From positions 3,844,001-3,908,000 of the forward strand of contig NC_054085.1 in NCBI RefSeq assembly GCF_017562075.2: a stretch of 64,000 nucleotides of DNA, given 5' to 3'. The DNA is from Anopheles merus. Lineage: Eukaryota; Arthropoda; Insecta; Diptera; Culicidae. This document shows positions 35,101 to 44,967 of this stretch, piece after piece. Position 1 is the first letter of the stretch, and every line of letters starts with the position of its first letter. The translations under genes and the position numbers were made by a program. The notes under the pieces are model-generated. The model was not told the DNA's origin. It saw only the letters and a list, made by a program, of their open reading frames with translations, and made no database searches.

Positions 35101-37985
35101 AGGTCGGGCCCTTTCAACAGCTCCGAGTTCAACGATACTCCTCTTACTTTGGCTGCTGCATCCCACACTAAACGCTTTTTATCTGGTTTTCGGGGATGCC
35201 CAACTACATTGAGCGGTAAGTACCAGACCCTTTTTTGTTCGACCGAGTTCAACTCAGACTCCTCTGCCCTATGTGCGAAACCCTTTTCAACATACAATCG
35301 TATCTGATTATGTACGTTTTCTTTCAGGTCTGGGTCCTTTTCTAACTTTCTCTCGAGGGATCGAAGCCTTGCCATCGCCATCGGTTTACTGTCTGGAAAA
35401 CGGAAATCATCGCTTTTCCACAACAAGCCCGTAGTGTAACGGCCATTGCACTTAGTTGTAGTGGTTTCTAATATTATTTTTGCCCTACGCACATCTTCAG
35501 GTTCTGACAGGAACTTGTTAAAGGAACACACAGCACTTTCCTCTAACGCAAAGTACTGCCGCATGGTCTCGTTCAGTTCTTGATCATTGTTTTCTTTGTT
35601 GCTGGAGGATCGGTGGCTATCCTCAATCAGATGGGTGTTGTGATAATGAGCGCTTTGACATCTCTCCTTATTACTTGCATTTATCGTTCCATAAATGGCC
35701 CACCCTAGCGCACTGCGAACGGCGATCGGCTCTCCAGGCTGCCCCGAACGTGTTTCCAGCGGTTTTAGCAATTCTACGTCTGCTAACCCGATGAGCACTT
35801 GTGGAACGGGGTGGTCGACGGTGAGAAGTGGAATGTCCTGCAAGTAGTAAAGGTTTCTTATCAGATGTTTTAAATTTGGGTTTTGTGGTGGAAGACTTAG
35901 CTTGTTGATAGTGTGAGCGGCCGCTATTGAATAGCGCCGCTCACCCCCTTTTGCCGAGATCTGCAGACTGACGCGACGAGAAGTAGCTTCATTCCTTTTG
36001 ACGTCGGAAGTCCAATGAAGCTCTAGCGGATCCGGATCCCCTTTCAGCCCAAGTTGTTCCGCTAACGCTGCTTCCACCAGTGTGAGAGACGATCCTTCAT
36101 CCAGGAACGCCAAGGTTTCGACGGTTACTGTGCCGTTGTATACTGAAACAGGCACAATCCGGAATAAGGTATCAGACGGCTTCTCCTTCATCTGATGGAC
36201 TCTGCAGTCAGCTACCGTGGGTGTGGAATCTGGTGGACCCTCGTGAAGTAGCGTGTGGTGTCGTTCTCGACAACCCGAAACTTGGCAGACGTATCTGGAT
36301 CTGCATAGATTGGACGCATGCATTCCCAAACATACATAGCACAGTTTGAATTTCCTCACGGTAGCTTGTCGTGCTTCAAGGCTCATGCGTTTAAAGCTAT
36401 CGCAGTGTTTAACGCGATGTGCTGGATCGTGGCAGACTAGACATTCACCTGTCCCATAGGAAACTCTCTCTGGACCTTGTGGTTGGTTTCTAGCACTTGA
36501 GGTGAAGCTTGAAGGACTGGTATTCCTGTCTTGTTCGATGCTGTTGGTTGCTGGTGCATGTAGGAAGACGTGCGAACGGTCATGATTCCTTGCAGGCCTT
36601 GACGTGCTGGATTTAGGAGGAATGTACTTAGTTACATCGCTAGCCTTTTCTACCAGGTCTTCCATGAATAGGCCAAATTCATATAGCGTAGGCTCTATTT
36701 GGCGTTTGGCTTGGATTGCTCGTTTGTATGTGGCCCAATCCAACTGCCTTGACGCTGGTAGCTTATCGACAAGCTTTTCCAGCAACTCGTGATTAGCTAA
36801 GTAGTGCTTTCGGTCATCGGAACTAAGCTGGCTGCATAAGTGTTGAACAGCCAACCCAAATGTAATTAAGTCGTCCAAGCGTTCGGGTCTAGGTGGATGC
36901 ACTTGTCGGATTTTCTGCACCATATCCGTAACCACGAGGGATGGTTTGCCAAACAGACGCTGGAGGGTTTTAATTACTAACGGCACGGATGAAGGTGAAT
37001 CCAACCAGCCTTCAACCACATCCCGTGCTGCGCCAAACAAACACTCTTCCAGTCTAGCTAGATTTTCCACGTTTGAAAATCCACATGCTGCTGTTGACTC
37101 CACGTAGCTATTATAAAATCGTGGCCAGTCCCTAGGCGTTCCGCTAAACGCAGGTAATTTTCGTGGCCATGCTTGTCTGGCTGCAATCTGATCTGCAGTT
37201 GGTCTCAGACAGTTCACTGTCCTCTCTCTGTGCAACTTGTCTCTCACCATATCACTGTACCTTTCTTGGTTACTCGTCGAAGGTGTAAGGTGTTCCTGCA
37301 TAGTTGCTTGGGGCTCCCAGCTGCTAGCGGCATGTGGTAAGTACGCATTTTGCTTTTGCACCCAATTCGCGGTCTTCATCTCACCTCTAACGACCGATGA
37401 GATTTCAGAGGCACTTTTTCCATCGCTCCGATTGGACCGTTTCTCGAGTTCGTCCATTCTACGCTGCAAGTCCATCTGCAGCTTCAAATGGTCGGCCATC
37501 ATCTTTTCCTTTTCCGCGAGGAGACGCTTCACCGTTTCATTTTGCTCGGTCAGAAGCTTCATCAACGTGCATTTGGATGAACTTCTCGACATTTCACTAA
37601 CTGCGTGGCGCGATCCACGTTCTGGTGCTCGTTGCTCGGATTCTCGCCCGGTCGCTTCCTGCTGCTCGGTGTGGATTGGCTTCCTTGTCGGCTCCTGATC
37701 GCCATCGCCATGGGCTGCTTTGGTTTCTTCTTGATGAACCAAATCGCAGCTAGCTTGAGGCTTACTGCCGGGCACCATTTTACTTTCACCTTCAGCATGA
37801 TACTCGTCGACCTTTTCCGCGGCTTTGCACTTTTCACATGACCACTTTTCGTTTTTTACGCTCCACGAAACATTTGCACAGTCGAAATGGCTCCATCCGT
37901 TGCACTTATCGCACTGCACCATATTCGACGCACTATTCTTGCGATCGCATGCAATGCAATCGTGTCCTTTCGCGGCTTTCGGCAT
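32106..37985 (-). CDS. BEL/Pao Gag-Pol polyprotein, intact, 1959 codons
   Basis: I choose ATG 37985, the first methionine clear of the LTR; the frame also runs 49 codons upstream to 38132, inside the LTR. Domains by approximate residue: PHD-type zinc finger 10-55 (C-x2-C, H, C-x2-C); coiled coil 135-185; DUF1759 gag core 275-450; zinc knuckles 515-576; aspartic protease with LDEGSS near 629; RT with YMDD near 1060; A17-type and RNase H region 1170-1375 (FTDAS, TDSEVVLSW, VPTKENPAD); integrase HHCC 1593-1633 and DDE core (GVDYLGP, SDNGTNF near 1727, GGAWER near 1776); C-terminal DUF5641-like 1855-1945. No stop or frameshift. The N-terminal PHD finger is the unusual part of Gag. Confidence 0.95.
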   Translation of the reverse strand: MPKAAKGHDCIACDRKNSASNMVQCDKCNGWSHFDCANVSWSVKNEKWSCEKCKAAEKVDEYHAEGESKMVPGSKPQASCDLVHQEETKAAHGDGDQEPTRKPIHTEQQEATGRESEQRAPERGSRHAVSEMSRSSSKCTLMKLLTEQNETVKRLLAEKEKMMADHLKLQMDLQRRMDELEKRSNRSDGKSASEISSVVRGEMKTANWVQKQNAYLPHAASSWEPQATMQEHLTPSTSNQERYSDMVRDKLHRERTVNCLRPTADQIAARQAWPRKLPAFSGTPRDWPRFYNSYVESTAACGFSNVENLARLEECLFGAARDVVEGWLDSPSSVPLVIKTLQRLFGKPSLVVTDMVQKIRQVHPPRPERLDDLITFGLAVQHLCSQLSSDDRKHYLANHELLEKLVDKLPASRQLDWATYKRAIQAKRQIEPTLYEFGLFMEDLVEKASDVTKYIPPKSSTSRPARNHDRSHVFLHAPATNSIEQDRNTSPSSFTSSARNQPQGPERVSYGTGECLVCHDPAHRVKHCDSFKRMSLEARQATVRKFKLCYVCLGMHASNLCRSRYVCQVSGCRERHHTLLHEGPPDSTPTVADCRVHQMKEKPSDTLFRIVPVSVYNGTVTVETLAFLDEGSSLTLVEAALAEQLGLKGDPDPLELHWTSDVKRNEATSRRVSLQISAKGGERRYSIAAAHTINKLSLPPQNPNLKHLIRNLYYLQDIPLLTVDHPVPQVLIGLADVELLKPLETRSGQPGEPIAVRSALGWAIYGTINASNKERCQSAHYHNTHLIEDSHRSSSNKENNDQELNETMRQYFALEESAVCSFNKFLSEPEDVRRAKIILETTTTKCNGRYTTGLLWKSDDFRFPDSKPMAMARLRSLERKLEKDPDLKENVHNQIRLYVEKGFAHRAEESELNSVEQKRVWYLPLNVVGHPRKPDKKRLVWDAAAKVRGVSLNSELLKGPDLLVQLPTVLCKFRQRLVAFGGDIEKMFHQIRIREEDKHSQRFLFRFDPNHEPQTYIMDVATFGASCSPCSAQYIMHRNAEEHANIYPEAAAAIKQSTYMDDYFDSCDTLEEAINRAKQVRHIHAQAGFNMRNWVSNNNAVLEGLEESTSDRDLFINFGQEGKHPRVLGIIWDPVSDSFKFSANWHEELKPYIDGTKKPTKRIVLRIIMSLFDPLGLVAPVLIHGRMMMQDLWRDNLKWDDELNETQYNKFKRWTALLPSIHSLRIPRCYFGVNASNTHAPLQLHIFTDASELGYGCAAYFRKETPSGIRCALVMARSKVAPLQHLTIPKLELQAALLGARLKRMVCDSHDLEIKATYFHTDSEVVLSWIRTPTHELKQFVACRVGEILSLSDSKEWRHVPTKENPADCLTKWGKDTMIDPQGRWLNGPAFLYLNENNWPAQKPIEATNQERKTCYISVHSSPASPHRELVVDAFRISSWKVLVRTVANLWRFVSNCRRKAKGLPIQSLKATKRQIGSIKQKIAAEHTPLTSEEYQKAERFLLQNAQMDAFEKEVQVLAKSNSTHAPRTTQNETAPQVPRNSTLYGLTPFLDEFGILRIDGRTAKAHHIPFDTRYPIILPKTHYVTTLILREYHQRFGHANNETVVNEVRQRFYLKHLRSSVARIAKNCQRCKIKKTQPLQPRMAPLPEARLTPYVRPFCKVGVDYLGPIEVVNSRRKEKRYIAVFTCLVTRAVHLEVAHSLSTEACIMAIRRFVSRRGAPSEIFSDNGTNFVGANNELTKQLADINYSCAETFTGVQTRWIFNPPSALHMGGAWERMVRSVKEAMLALDDGRKLNDEILLTALADSESLINSRPLTYMPQSSSNAEALTPNHFLLGSSCGTKEQLRPNVDLAETLRSSYKRSTALADAMWDRWLKEYLPALNTRSKWHEDTRRLNVGDLVFIAEGPRKNWLRAKVEETIAGKDGRIRQVVVRTANGKSLKRPVVKIAVLDVECDCDTV

Positions 37986-38048
37986 CTTGCACAATGTAGA
38001 TTTGCAAACGGATCGAATATTCTTTGAATGCTGACTATTTTTAAAATT

Positions 38049-38286
38049 TGTTGCTTTAGAATTCACTAAACAAGTTTTAGAATTCACTAAACAATTAATT
38101 TTATTTCCGGGTTTTTGTAACGGCGATTTCACAAGCGAATAATGGTTTTCGAGTGTAGGCGCGGTTTAAAAATAGTCCGGTCTCTCAGCTGATCGTTTGC
38201 GTACTGCCCTTTTTTTGCGTACCGAGATAGCATGACCCTTGGTGACCCCTGTTCTCGACCGTGACCTAGTTTCTAATTTCTTGTAT

Positions 38287-38321
<35 letters not shown>

Positions 38322-38523
38322 ATCGGACGTAACTTCATTTCCCTCTCGCCTTGTTTCTATCTCCCCCTGTTTATCTTCTGTTGTCGGTGTTATCCTCCTG
38401 TCTAACGCCACCTGGTGCTCGGTTTGATAACCAGCCCGGATTATCGCGAATGGACAAGTGACAACCGATCTTTATAAACAAACATTTTATGTGCTGACAA
38501 ACCGCATGGCAAACGTGCCAACA
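38049..38523 (-). repeat. BEL/Pao element 2, 5' LTR
   Basis: 475 bp, matching 31534-32004 except for two extra CT dinucleotides in the microsatellite near 38286-38322. The element promoter should lie here; I see no clear TATA box. Confidence 0.95.
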
Positions 38524-38807
38524 ATCATTTTTGCGCCAACACGGTCGCGTATCAGAGCTTTTTTGTCAGAAAGAGACAAACACATACAGCGCGCTCTCTC
38601 GAAAGACCGTAAACGCTTCAATCGATCAAGAGCTTCGATCGGTTCTTGTTCATTATTGGTTCTTGCTCTCAACCTGCATTGAGTGAGAGGCTGAAAAGTG
38701 CTATGCTAGTAAGCCATGCTAGGACGTTATGATAGGCATGATTTCTATTCTAATTGCTTTCTACACAGATGTGTGTGGGTAGGCATGACATAGCTAATCG
38801 TTACGTC

Positions 38808-38850
38808 AAACGTATAAAAAGAAATTTCACTTATGACAGCCAGCGCCATT
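38808..38850 (+). promoter_or_regulatory. probable TATA promoter of element C transposase
   Basis: CGTATAAAAAG at about 38809-38819 lies about 90 bp before the ATG at 38906, with possible initiator sequence 25-35 bp downstream (CATTCAAGT near 38847). No transcript evidence. Confidence 0.45.
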
Positions 38851-39107
38851 CAAGTGTACGGAACAAGACATTCATTTTACGAATTATTCCTCGCAATTTG
38901 AAACGATGGCTATGAAACGTGAGAGAGAAATTGGTTCGCTGCATAACGCAAGGAAGAATATCTTTGAAAAGCGATGAGCTACGTAGGAGCGCTCCCAGCA
39001 AAATCAGCCGCAGCCTTCGACTTCAGGTTTGTAGCTATCTACGAGCAACGGTTGCAAGTAATTTTACTTGTGCATTTACTATATGCATTTGTGCTATATC
39101 TGCAATC

Positions 39108-39367
39108 TAGGTACGCAAGCGCATCCAGCTAAGTCAGTTCTGACCGAACAAGTAGCTGGGACCGATCAATTGGAACCGATAGGTATGTAGTAACAGTTTA
39201 GTTTTGTAATGGAACTGTGCTAACACAATCTGCACTGTTTTTATGTTCAAGCTAGGTACGCAAGTCCCTTCGCCCACCCCGGTTATGACCGAACCAGTAG
39301 TTGGGACCAATCAATTGGAACCGATGGGTATAAAGTATGCTTTGGTTTAATAATGGAGCTGTGCTAA
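39108..39367 (+). repeat. tandem duplication containing a 72-bp mini-exon
   Basis: Two copies about 145 bp apart (39108-39225 and 39252-39367). Each has CTAG|GTACGCAAG as acceptor and CCGAT[AG]G|GTAT as donor, around an open 72-bp exon of 24 codons (both with GTDQLEP or GTNQLEP). The copies are about 80 percent identical. Confidence 0.75.
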
Positions 39368-41123
39368 TTATTTTTTACAATGAAAGACACCCGCTCACTA
39401 GTTTCGAGAGGTCCAGAGAGTGGTGGGGAGACTTTGTCGGCATACAGCAGCACTGACGAAACCGATGCGCTTCACGATGGTATCGTGCAGGACGAGGGTT
39501 TGGTGCCACAAATTCCCTACGCCGGAGTTTCGATGGAGGACGGTCTTTGGAATTGGGCATTTGAGACGAATCAAACCCAAAGGAGCGTCACTTGCGGCAG
39601 TTCCCGCCTTATAACAATTTGCCGAGCGATGCGGGTACGCTACTGACGCCACCGGCCAGCACATCACAGGATGAGAAGGAAATATCGTTGATTTGGTATC
39701 AAGGCATCGAAAAATGCCTTCAATGCTAATTTCCGTAAGTAGATTGACATTTTAAATACATCAAGGCTTACGTTTTTTTTTATAATATATGTAACTGTGT
39801 ATGTTTTTTTTTCAGCGATGTGCCTCCAGCTGAACGTGGTTTTGAGCTGGACTTTTTTGTCGACGGCCTGCCGTTATTTAAAAGTAGTCGCTCGCAGTTT
39901 TGACCGATCTTGATGCGTGCGCACAATGTCCCCCGGCTCCCTGTGATGACGGTGGCAATATTTTCTGGTGAGTGCAAGCCACTCTCGCTGGACGAAAAGT
40001 TAGGAAAGTTCATCAAGGAAATGAACCGTTTGCAGGCGAACGGTTCTTAAATAGGCAGTTGCGTGTAGTGGGTAAAGCTTTGGGCAATCATCGCCGATGT
40101 ACCTGCGCGCGCATACATCAAAGGTAATGCAAAGCAAGCGATTAATCTGATTTTGATATGTAATTGTGCAATGGCTAACATTTTGCAGGTGTTAAGGCGT
40201 TCAACGCGATTGAGGGTTGTTAGAAGTGCACCATACGAACGGAGTATGACGCCAGAACGCGTCGGCGTTTCTTCCGTTACGGTGCAATCGCCCGGCCAAG
40301 GACAGACAAAGAGTTTCGGGAAGACAAATATCGGGAGCATTGTAAAACAAATACGCCACTTTTGAAATTAAAGAAATGCAACACGATTCGGAGCTTTCCG
40401 GGTTCCGAGCGAATGCATTGCGCGGATAAAGGCGTTTTTGGCAACCCAACGCATTTGTGGGTTCGAGGTTATCGATACCGTGATTGCCGTATGACAGCAG
40501 AGAATAGGCATGCATTGTCGGCGCATATCTGTCGGCTCAGGCTTCCGTCGGACTTTAAACGACGATTGCGGGGCCTGCGGTACATTGAGCACTGGAAAGC
40601 TTCAGAGCACAAACAGTTATCGCAGGTCGCCGGAGTGGCCGTTTTGAAATACCGATTGAAACCTGAAATGTGCGACCACTTTTTGCTGCTATTCGTTGCA
40701 ATGACGATGTTGTCTACATTATACCACCGTACACTATGGGGCTATGCGGACGTGCTGTTGCACCAGTTTGAGGCAGACTATGCTCAAGTCTACAGCCAGG
40801 AACTGGTCAACAGTAACGTCCATAGTTTGCTACACCTGCTAGAAGATGTGGAGAAGTTTGGCGACCTGGGCAGCATATCGGCCTATAATTTTGAGGTTAG
40901 GTTGCACGACATCCGAAAATTGGTGCGGACCGGACGGTATAGCCTAGCGCAGCCGGTAAATCGCATCTTCGAGCAGCAGCGAGTGGAAGCAAACTGGCTG
41001 AAGCAAGTAGTGCCAAATACAAGGCCTACTGTTAGAAGCGTGGGGCGCTACACTGAGGCTAGGATTCAGAAAGGGTTTACCCTGCGCGACAATTTTCGCG
41101 ATCAATGGTTCATAACTAAGGAT

Positions 41124-42694
41124 TAGTGATGCCCGTTGCATTCCGAACCTGCCAGGTGCGATCCGTTCCAGCATGCAAGCATCCGGACCGCGATCCTTAT
41201 TTTTAACCCAAGCAGGTTCAAACTGAACCTGTTTCTCCCACCGTTCTTTGCGATCCGACCAGAACCGACTGTTATCTACGATCTGATCGATCCGATCTGA
41301 ACCGGCTGCTCTCAGCGTTCTCGGCGATCTGTGCTGGGCGGGCCGGTTGCTCTCAATGTTTTTTGCGATCCGGCCTAGAACGCAGGACATACTACTCTCT
41401 TTGTATTGATGAGCCGTTTTGCTGTAAACAAATCATCCAGGTTCAACTTAAACCTGTGTCTCTCAGCGTTCTTTTTGATCCAGTCTGGAACGCACGATCA
41501 TCTTCTCTCTTTCATACGATGGGCCGATGTGGTACGTACAAAGGAAATAGGTAAAATCTGAACCTGTTTCTCTCAGCGTTCTTTTCGTTCCGGTAAAGAA
41601 CGGCGTTCTCTTCTCTTTTGCTCCTTTCTAGTATGGACACACACACATTCTGTCTATGTGAGTGATAACAGCGCAAGCCATACTCTCTCAGTCAAAGAGA
41701 TAAAGGTACAATACCTGAGATTTGTGATTGGTGGGAAGCTAATCGCCAAAATTTAAAGAGACAATCCTGCGCTAGCGGTAAGCGCAATGAATGAAATGTT
41801 TCTCTTCTGCCATATGGATGTTATCAGTATAGGTGCGTTATTTGGACTGCATTGTGGTCGCCAATGAATTGCTATGTGTTCTGTGTTCTAAGCTGCTTCG
41901 TTGTGCATGCATCTCCAATGAACTCGTTTGAATTTTAACCTGAGATCTTCTTTGTGCAACTAAATATTTAGGGAGCATGACACGTTTAGCCTTCCGCAAT
42001 AATTTCTTTAACGCCGTTTATCGCCACGTGAAACAGCGCTATTTTTATGGACAATTAAAGTGCACTACTGGACACTTTCACACCGGTAGTTCACCGTACA
42101 GTATAATGTCAACCCAACAGAACCAACTTAACAGTCTATGTATTTTATATATACCACTTTTATTCGATGTTATCTGCTTTTATTAAGAAATATTAATTCA
42201 ATCTGTGTAGTGTAACTTAATCCATACGAAATTTAAAAAGCCAATTAATGTTGTAAGCTTTTTGATTTTGCATCAAAATTTCAAATGCGTTGCAACAAAT
42301 TTCTCATTCACTTATTTATTTAGAAGTATTAAAAGGGAAAAATGATTAATTTTAGTAAAAACAAAAACAACAAAAAGCCTTAACCTTTTTATGAAAAAGG
42401 AACTGTATAGCGGGCTACTTAAGTTAAGCGTTTATATTTCAGTAGAATAACAGTTTTGCACATTCAGTAAACTATTATTTAGCTTTCTTTTAATTAAAAC
42501 TGTGCAATTACTGTACAAAAAATATATAACACAATATTCAATGAATACTTTCAAGTTAACCATATATAAAATGAGCAACTGAAAAAGCTTAATTATGGCA
42601 AGTCATCTTGAACCTGCGTTCCGCGTTTCGTTCTTTTGTTCCAGATTGGCAGTTTCGTTCCGTTCCTCAATTTTCTGAACTATTCCCATCACTA
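41124..42694. mobile_element. hAT-like non-autonomous element in element C transposase
   Basis: Ends TAGTGATG (41124) and CATCACTA (to 42694) are exact inversions. An exact 8-bp duplication CTAAGGAT lies at 41116-41123 and 42695-42702. The left 500 bp are a degenerate repeat of GAACCTG..CTCTCAGCGTTCTTTTCGATCCGGTC units (about 41135-41640) and the right end repeats GTTCCG words. No transposase. It resembles in style the other hAT-like element at 12507 but the sequences differ. Confidence 0.92.
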
Positions 42695-43282
42695 CTAAGG
42701 ATGGCCATGTTACTTTCTACCATGACGCACAATTGGTCGGCGCATGTAGAGGGGCATCAATTCACCCATCAGGAGAACACCTTCACTAGCCCGTGTCCGT
42801 CGGAAGCTATTAATGTGAGTACGGTTCATATACGGAATATAAGCACGTACACCATAATTGGCCCTTCGATTGCAATTTTGTGTAAATTAGCAACTGTAGA
42901 GGGTAGCACACCGAGTGAGTATGTGGTGTTGTCATTACCGCACACTTGCTCGAGTGTGTAGAGTGGATAAACAAAATAATAATAAAAAAACCTGCTCTAA
43001 GGGAACACAACATGATGTGTGATGTCGTGTCAATAAATTAAATGATATGTGATGTGTTCCTATTATGTGATATTCATAAAATATAGTACAGCTTCTAACA
43101 GCAATAAAACACAAAAAATTATTTAAAAGATAGTTTCGTTTATTAAAAAACACCGTTGCGTTTATAGCGCATGATTATTTCAATTCAAGTTTTATCCAAA
43201 GCTGTTACTTGAACATCAAAACTATTCTAAATAACTATCTATATCAATATAATATATCAATATAGTAAAAGCTTACTCTACC

Positions 43283-43306
43283 TTATCTTATCTTATCTTA
43301 TCTTAG
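43283..43306. repeat. (CTTAT)n microsatellite
   Basis: About five CTTAT units in the AT-rich gap between the convergent stops of element C. Confidence 0.8.
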
Positions 43307-43347
43307 TACTAATCCTAGGTTAAGGAAAAACTAGACCTAAACTTAAA

Positions 43348-44259
43348 CTATTGTCCCTCCTGCTGTTGCTCCCAATCATTGTTTGCTTCTGCATTTGCCA
43401 AAGCTTCTTTTTCTATTTTTCTTTTTATGTTGTACTCTCCATACCTGAACTTCGTCACAAGAAAATTTTTCACACCTAGGTGTGTTACTGTAAATTTTGT
43501 TGTACTGCCTACTGCTTCAAACAGTAGGCAAATTTTACTACAATCTTTTAGCGCAACTTTCCCCTTCGCGCCTTTCCATCCGCACGCCGCGATAGCTTCC
43601 GACTTGAATATAGCTTTCAGCGCCTCCGTCATTCTTGTGGTCGAATTACCTGACGTTATGTGGTAGCACAGCCAATCTAACACATGTTGGAAATATTAAT
43701 TGTCAGCTAATTTTTGTTCAAATTCGACGACCTGCTCTCCGGTGCTCATTGCTTTCACAGAGAAGCCTTCTGGGACTGTTCCGGTGGAAGTAGGCGGTTC
43801 GGTACAAACGGTGGCTCTGATCTAACCGAGAAATACTTCCGCCTTAGTAGTCGAGTCCTTGATCACCTGTAGCATGCCCCTGTGCTTTTTCAGGCTAGGC
43901 TGCATCTCCTGCACGATAGCTTCAAAGCTCTCAAGCTTTTCTTGCTACGCTTTCTGCTCCTGGCGCACCTCCTAAATTGTTAATTCTATACCATCCAGCT
44001 TATTTACAACAGTGTCCATGAAATTGGACATTGGACGTCAGGCTGGCTTTCGAACAATTCGGAACGAGCCAGGAAGCCGTACGATCGCTGAGCCCAACCC
44101 AGAAGGTCCTGGCTGCGCATGGCTCGCTGCCGTCGTATGGCCCTCGCGGGCAAAGTTTTGCTTTACCAACGTTAAGCGAGGCGTCATCGCTACCTTCGCC
44201 TCAGGAGCTATATTATCCTCGCTTGGCGACAGCTGTCGTTTTTCATTGAAAAAATCCAT
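43348..44259 (-). pseudogene. element C partner gene, DUF4806-like, degenerate
   Basis: The N-terminal part on the minus strand begins MDFFNEKRQLSPSEDN (44259). A coiled-coil-like middle (44030 to 43740) has in-frame stops. The C-terminal frame 43683-43348 contains LKAIFKSEAIAACGWKGAKG and THLGVKNFLVTKFRYGE. This lines up with the C-terminus of the element A partner (LLFDREFFSLFTWSGK; GTVKDFLVKKLNHG), with a shared W-x-G. It faces the transposase tail with about 386 bp between stops, as in A. Stops near 43695 and 43815 and elsewhere make it a pseudogene. Confidence 0.7.
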
Positions 44260-44427
44260 AGTCTACAAAGCATAAATTATTTTGGTGATTTGCGTACAAG
44301 CGTAATCTACACCATTACACATAACCTGCAATTGTTGTGCTGAACAATTGGCGTCATCGGAGACGATACGGGACGAACTACACCTTCACAAATCGGACAA
44401 TGATTTGAACCCCCCTTCCCCTCTCCC

Positions 44428-44503
44428 GTTGTGAAACCACTTACTAGCCGTTGTGAAACCACTTACAAATGTGTGAAAACACTTACAATTTATTGTGAAA
44501 CAT
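44428..44503. repeat. about 22-bp tandem repeat, GTTGTGAAACCACTTAC
   Basis: Four units at 44428, 44450, 44471 and 44493. Lying outside the partner gene of element C, they could be subterminal repeats of that element (compare TTGAGAA in A), but no terminal repeat was found to confirm it. Confidence 0.6.
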
Positions 44504-44744
44504 AAACTGGCAAAATATTGTGACTAGAAATCTGCGCGATATGGCAGATAAACAAGAAAATATCAAATAGAAAATATCAATTACAAAATATAGGTCAATT
44601 CGGGGGATGGGAAAGGGGAGGGGGTGGATTAGGATGTTTGTGGCACGTCACTTGGTTATGTCAAAAAGGATACGCAAATCGTATATTTTTATGACCATTT
44701 ATCTAGTTGTAAATACTCATTCATAGTCGTTCCATGGACTCAAG

Positions 44745-44955
44745 GACTTGTATGGCGTGCGAGCCCTCGCGCGCCCTCGCAAATCACTGTCAATCGCAGG
44801 GCGGGTCATGCCTCACTCACATCCCGTCAAACATTGTAAGGGTTACGAGTAGTATCATTGGCCCGAAATCTTATGGTATTTTAAATAAAATTTGTGTTTT
44901 ATTCATTTATTATTTTTGTTGCATTGTTATTTATCAAAAAGATCACTATTGATCC
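44745..44955. repeat. partial copy of the 51-52 kb palindrome repeat
   Basis: CTTGTATGGCGTGCGAGCCC..GGCGGGTCAT matches 51552-51620, then after 13 bases CCCGTCAAACATTG..AAAAGATCACT matches 51257-51382. The pieces are in head-to-tail order, unlike the palindrome at 51257, so the family also exists as a direct repeat. Confidence 0.75.
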
Positions 44956-44967
44956 GGGACGACTCGG

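Larger units (their letters stand above)
31534..38523 (-). mobile_element. BEL/Pao retrotransposon 2, full length
   Basis: Two LTRs (31534-32004 and 38049-38523) flank one intact polyprotein frame. The 5-bp target duplication ATCAT is exact (31529-31533 and 38524-38528). LTR ends are TGTTG..CAACA. A purine tract (GACGGGGTGGAG, minus strand) abuts the 3' LTR at 32005-32016. I did not recognise a tRNA primer site next to the 5' LTR. The near-identical LTRs and open frame suggest recent insertion, possibly a still active family. Confidence 0.95.
31374..38699. mobile_element. small MITE (about 330 bp) split by BEL/Pao element 2
   Basis: Left end ACTTGTCAGTCACTCGCTCAAT..GAGAGCAAAAACCAATAACG (31374 on) is mirrored by CATTATTGGTTCTTGCTCTC..ATTGAGTGAGAGGCTGAAAAGT at 38651-38699, about 45-bp TIRs at roughly 80 percent. 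Removing the BEL element (31534-38528) joins ATCAT and restores the order seen in a second, 3'-truncated copy at 47419-47660. Confidence 0.75.
38906..42961 (+). pseudogene. element C transposase, degenerate and split by hAT insertion
   Basis: Exon 1 is 38906-39026, with a frameshift leading to TGA near 38975. Two 72-bp mini-exons follow (39111-39182, 39256-39327), then an exon from about 39380 to 39730 with WNWAFETNQT and, in another frame, SLIWYQGIEKCLQ. An exon near 39817-40122 has FVDGLPLFKSSRSQF then a stop at the Trp position, and IIADVPARAYIKG. The last exon runs from about 40190 with RTDKEFRE, a long open stretch 40362-41123 including NFEVRLHDIRKLVRTG (the late catalytic E), and a C-terminal tail resuming at 42703 in a shifted frame. 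It aligns block by block with the element A transposase. At least five lesions plus the insertion make it dead. Confidence 0.85.

Noticed and set aside
34946..35307. Plus-strand frames within BEL element 2
   Set aside because: Antisense shadows of the intact polyprotein.
38166..38411. Arg/Glu-rich frame
   Set aside because: Translation of the CT microsatellite in the LTR.
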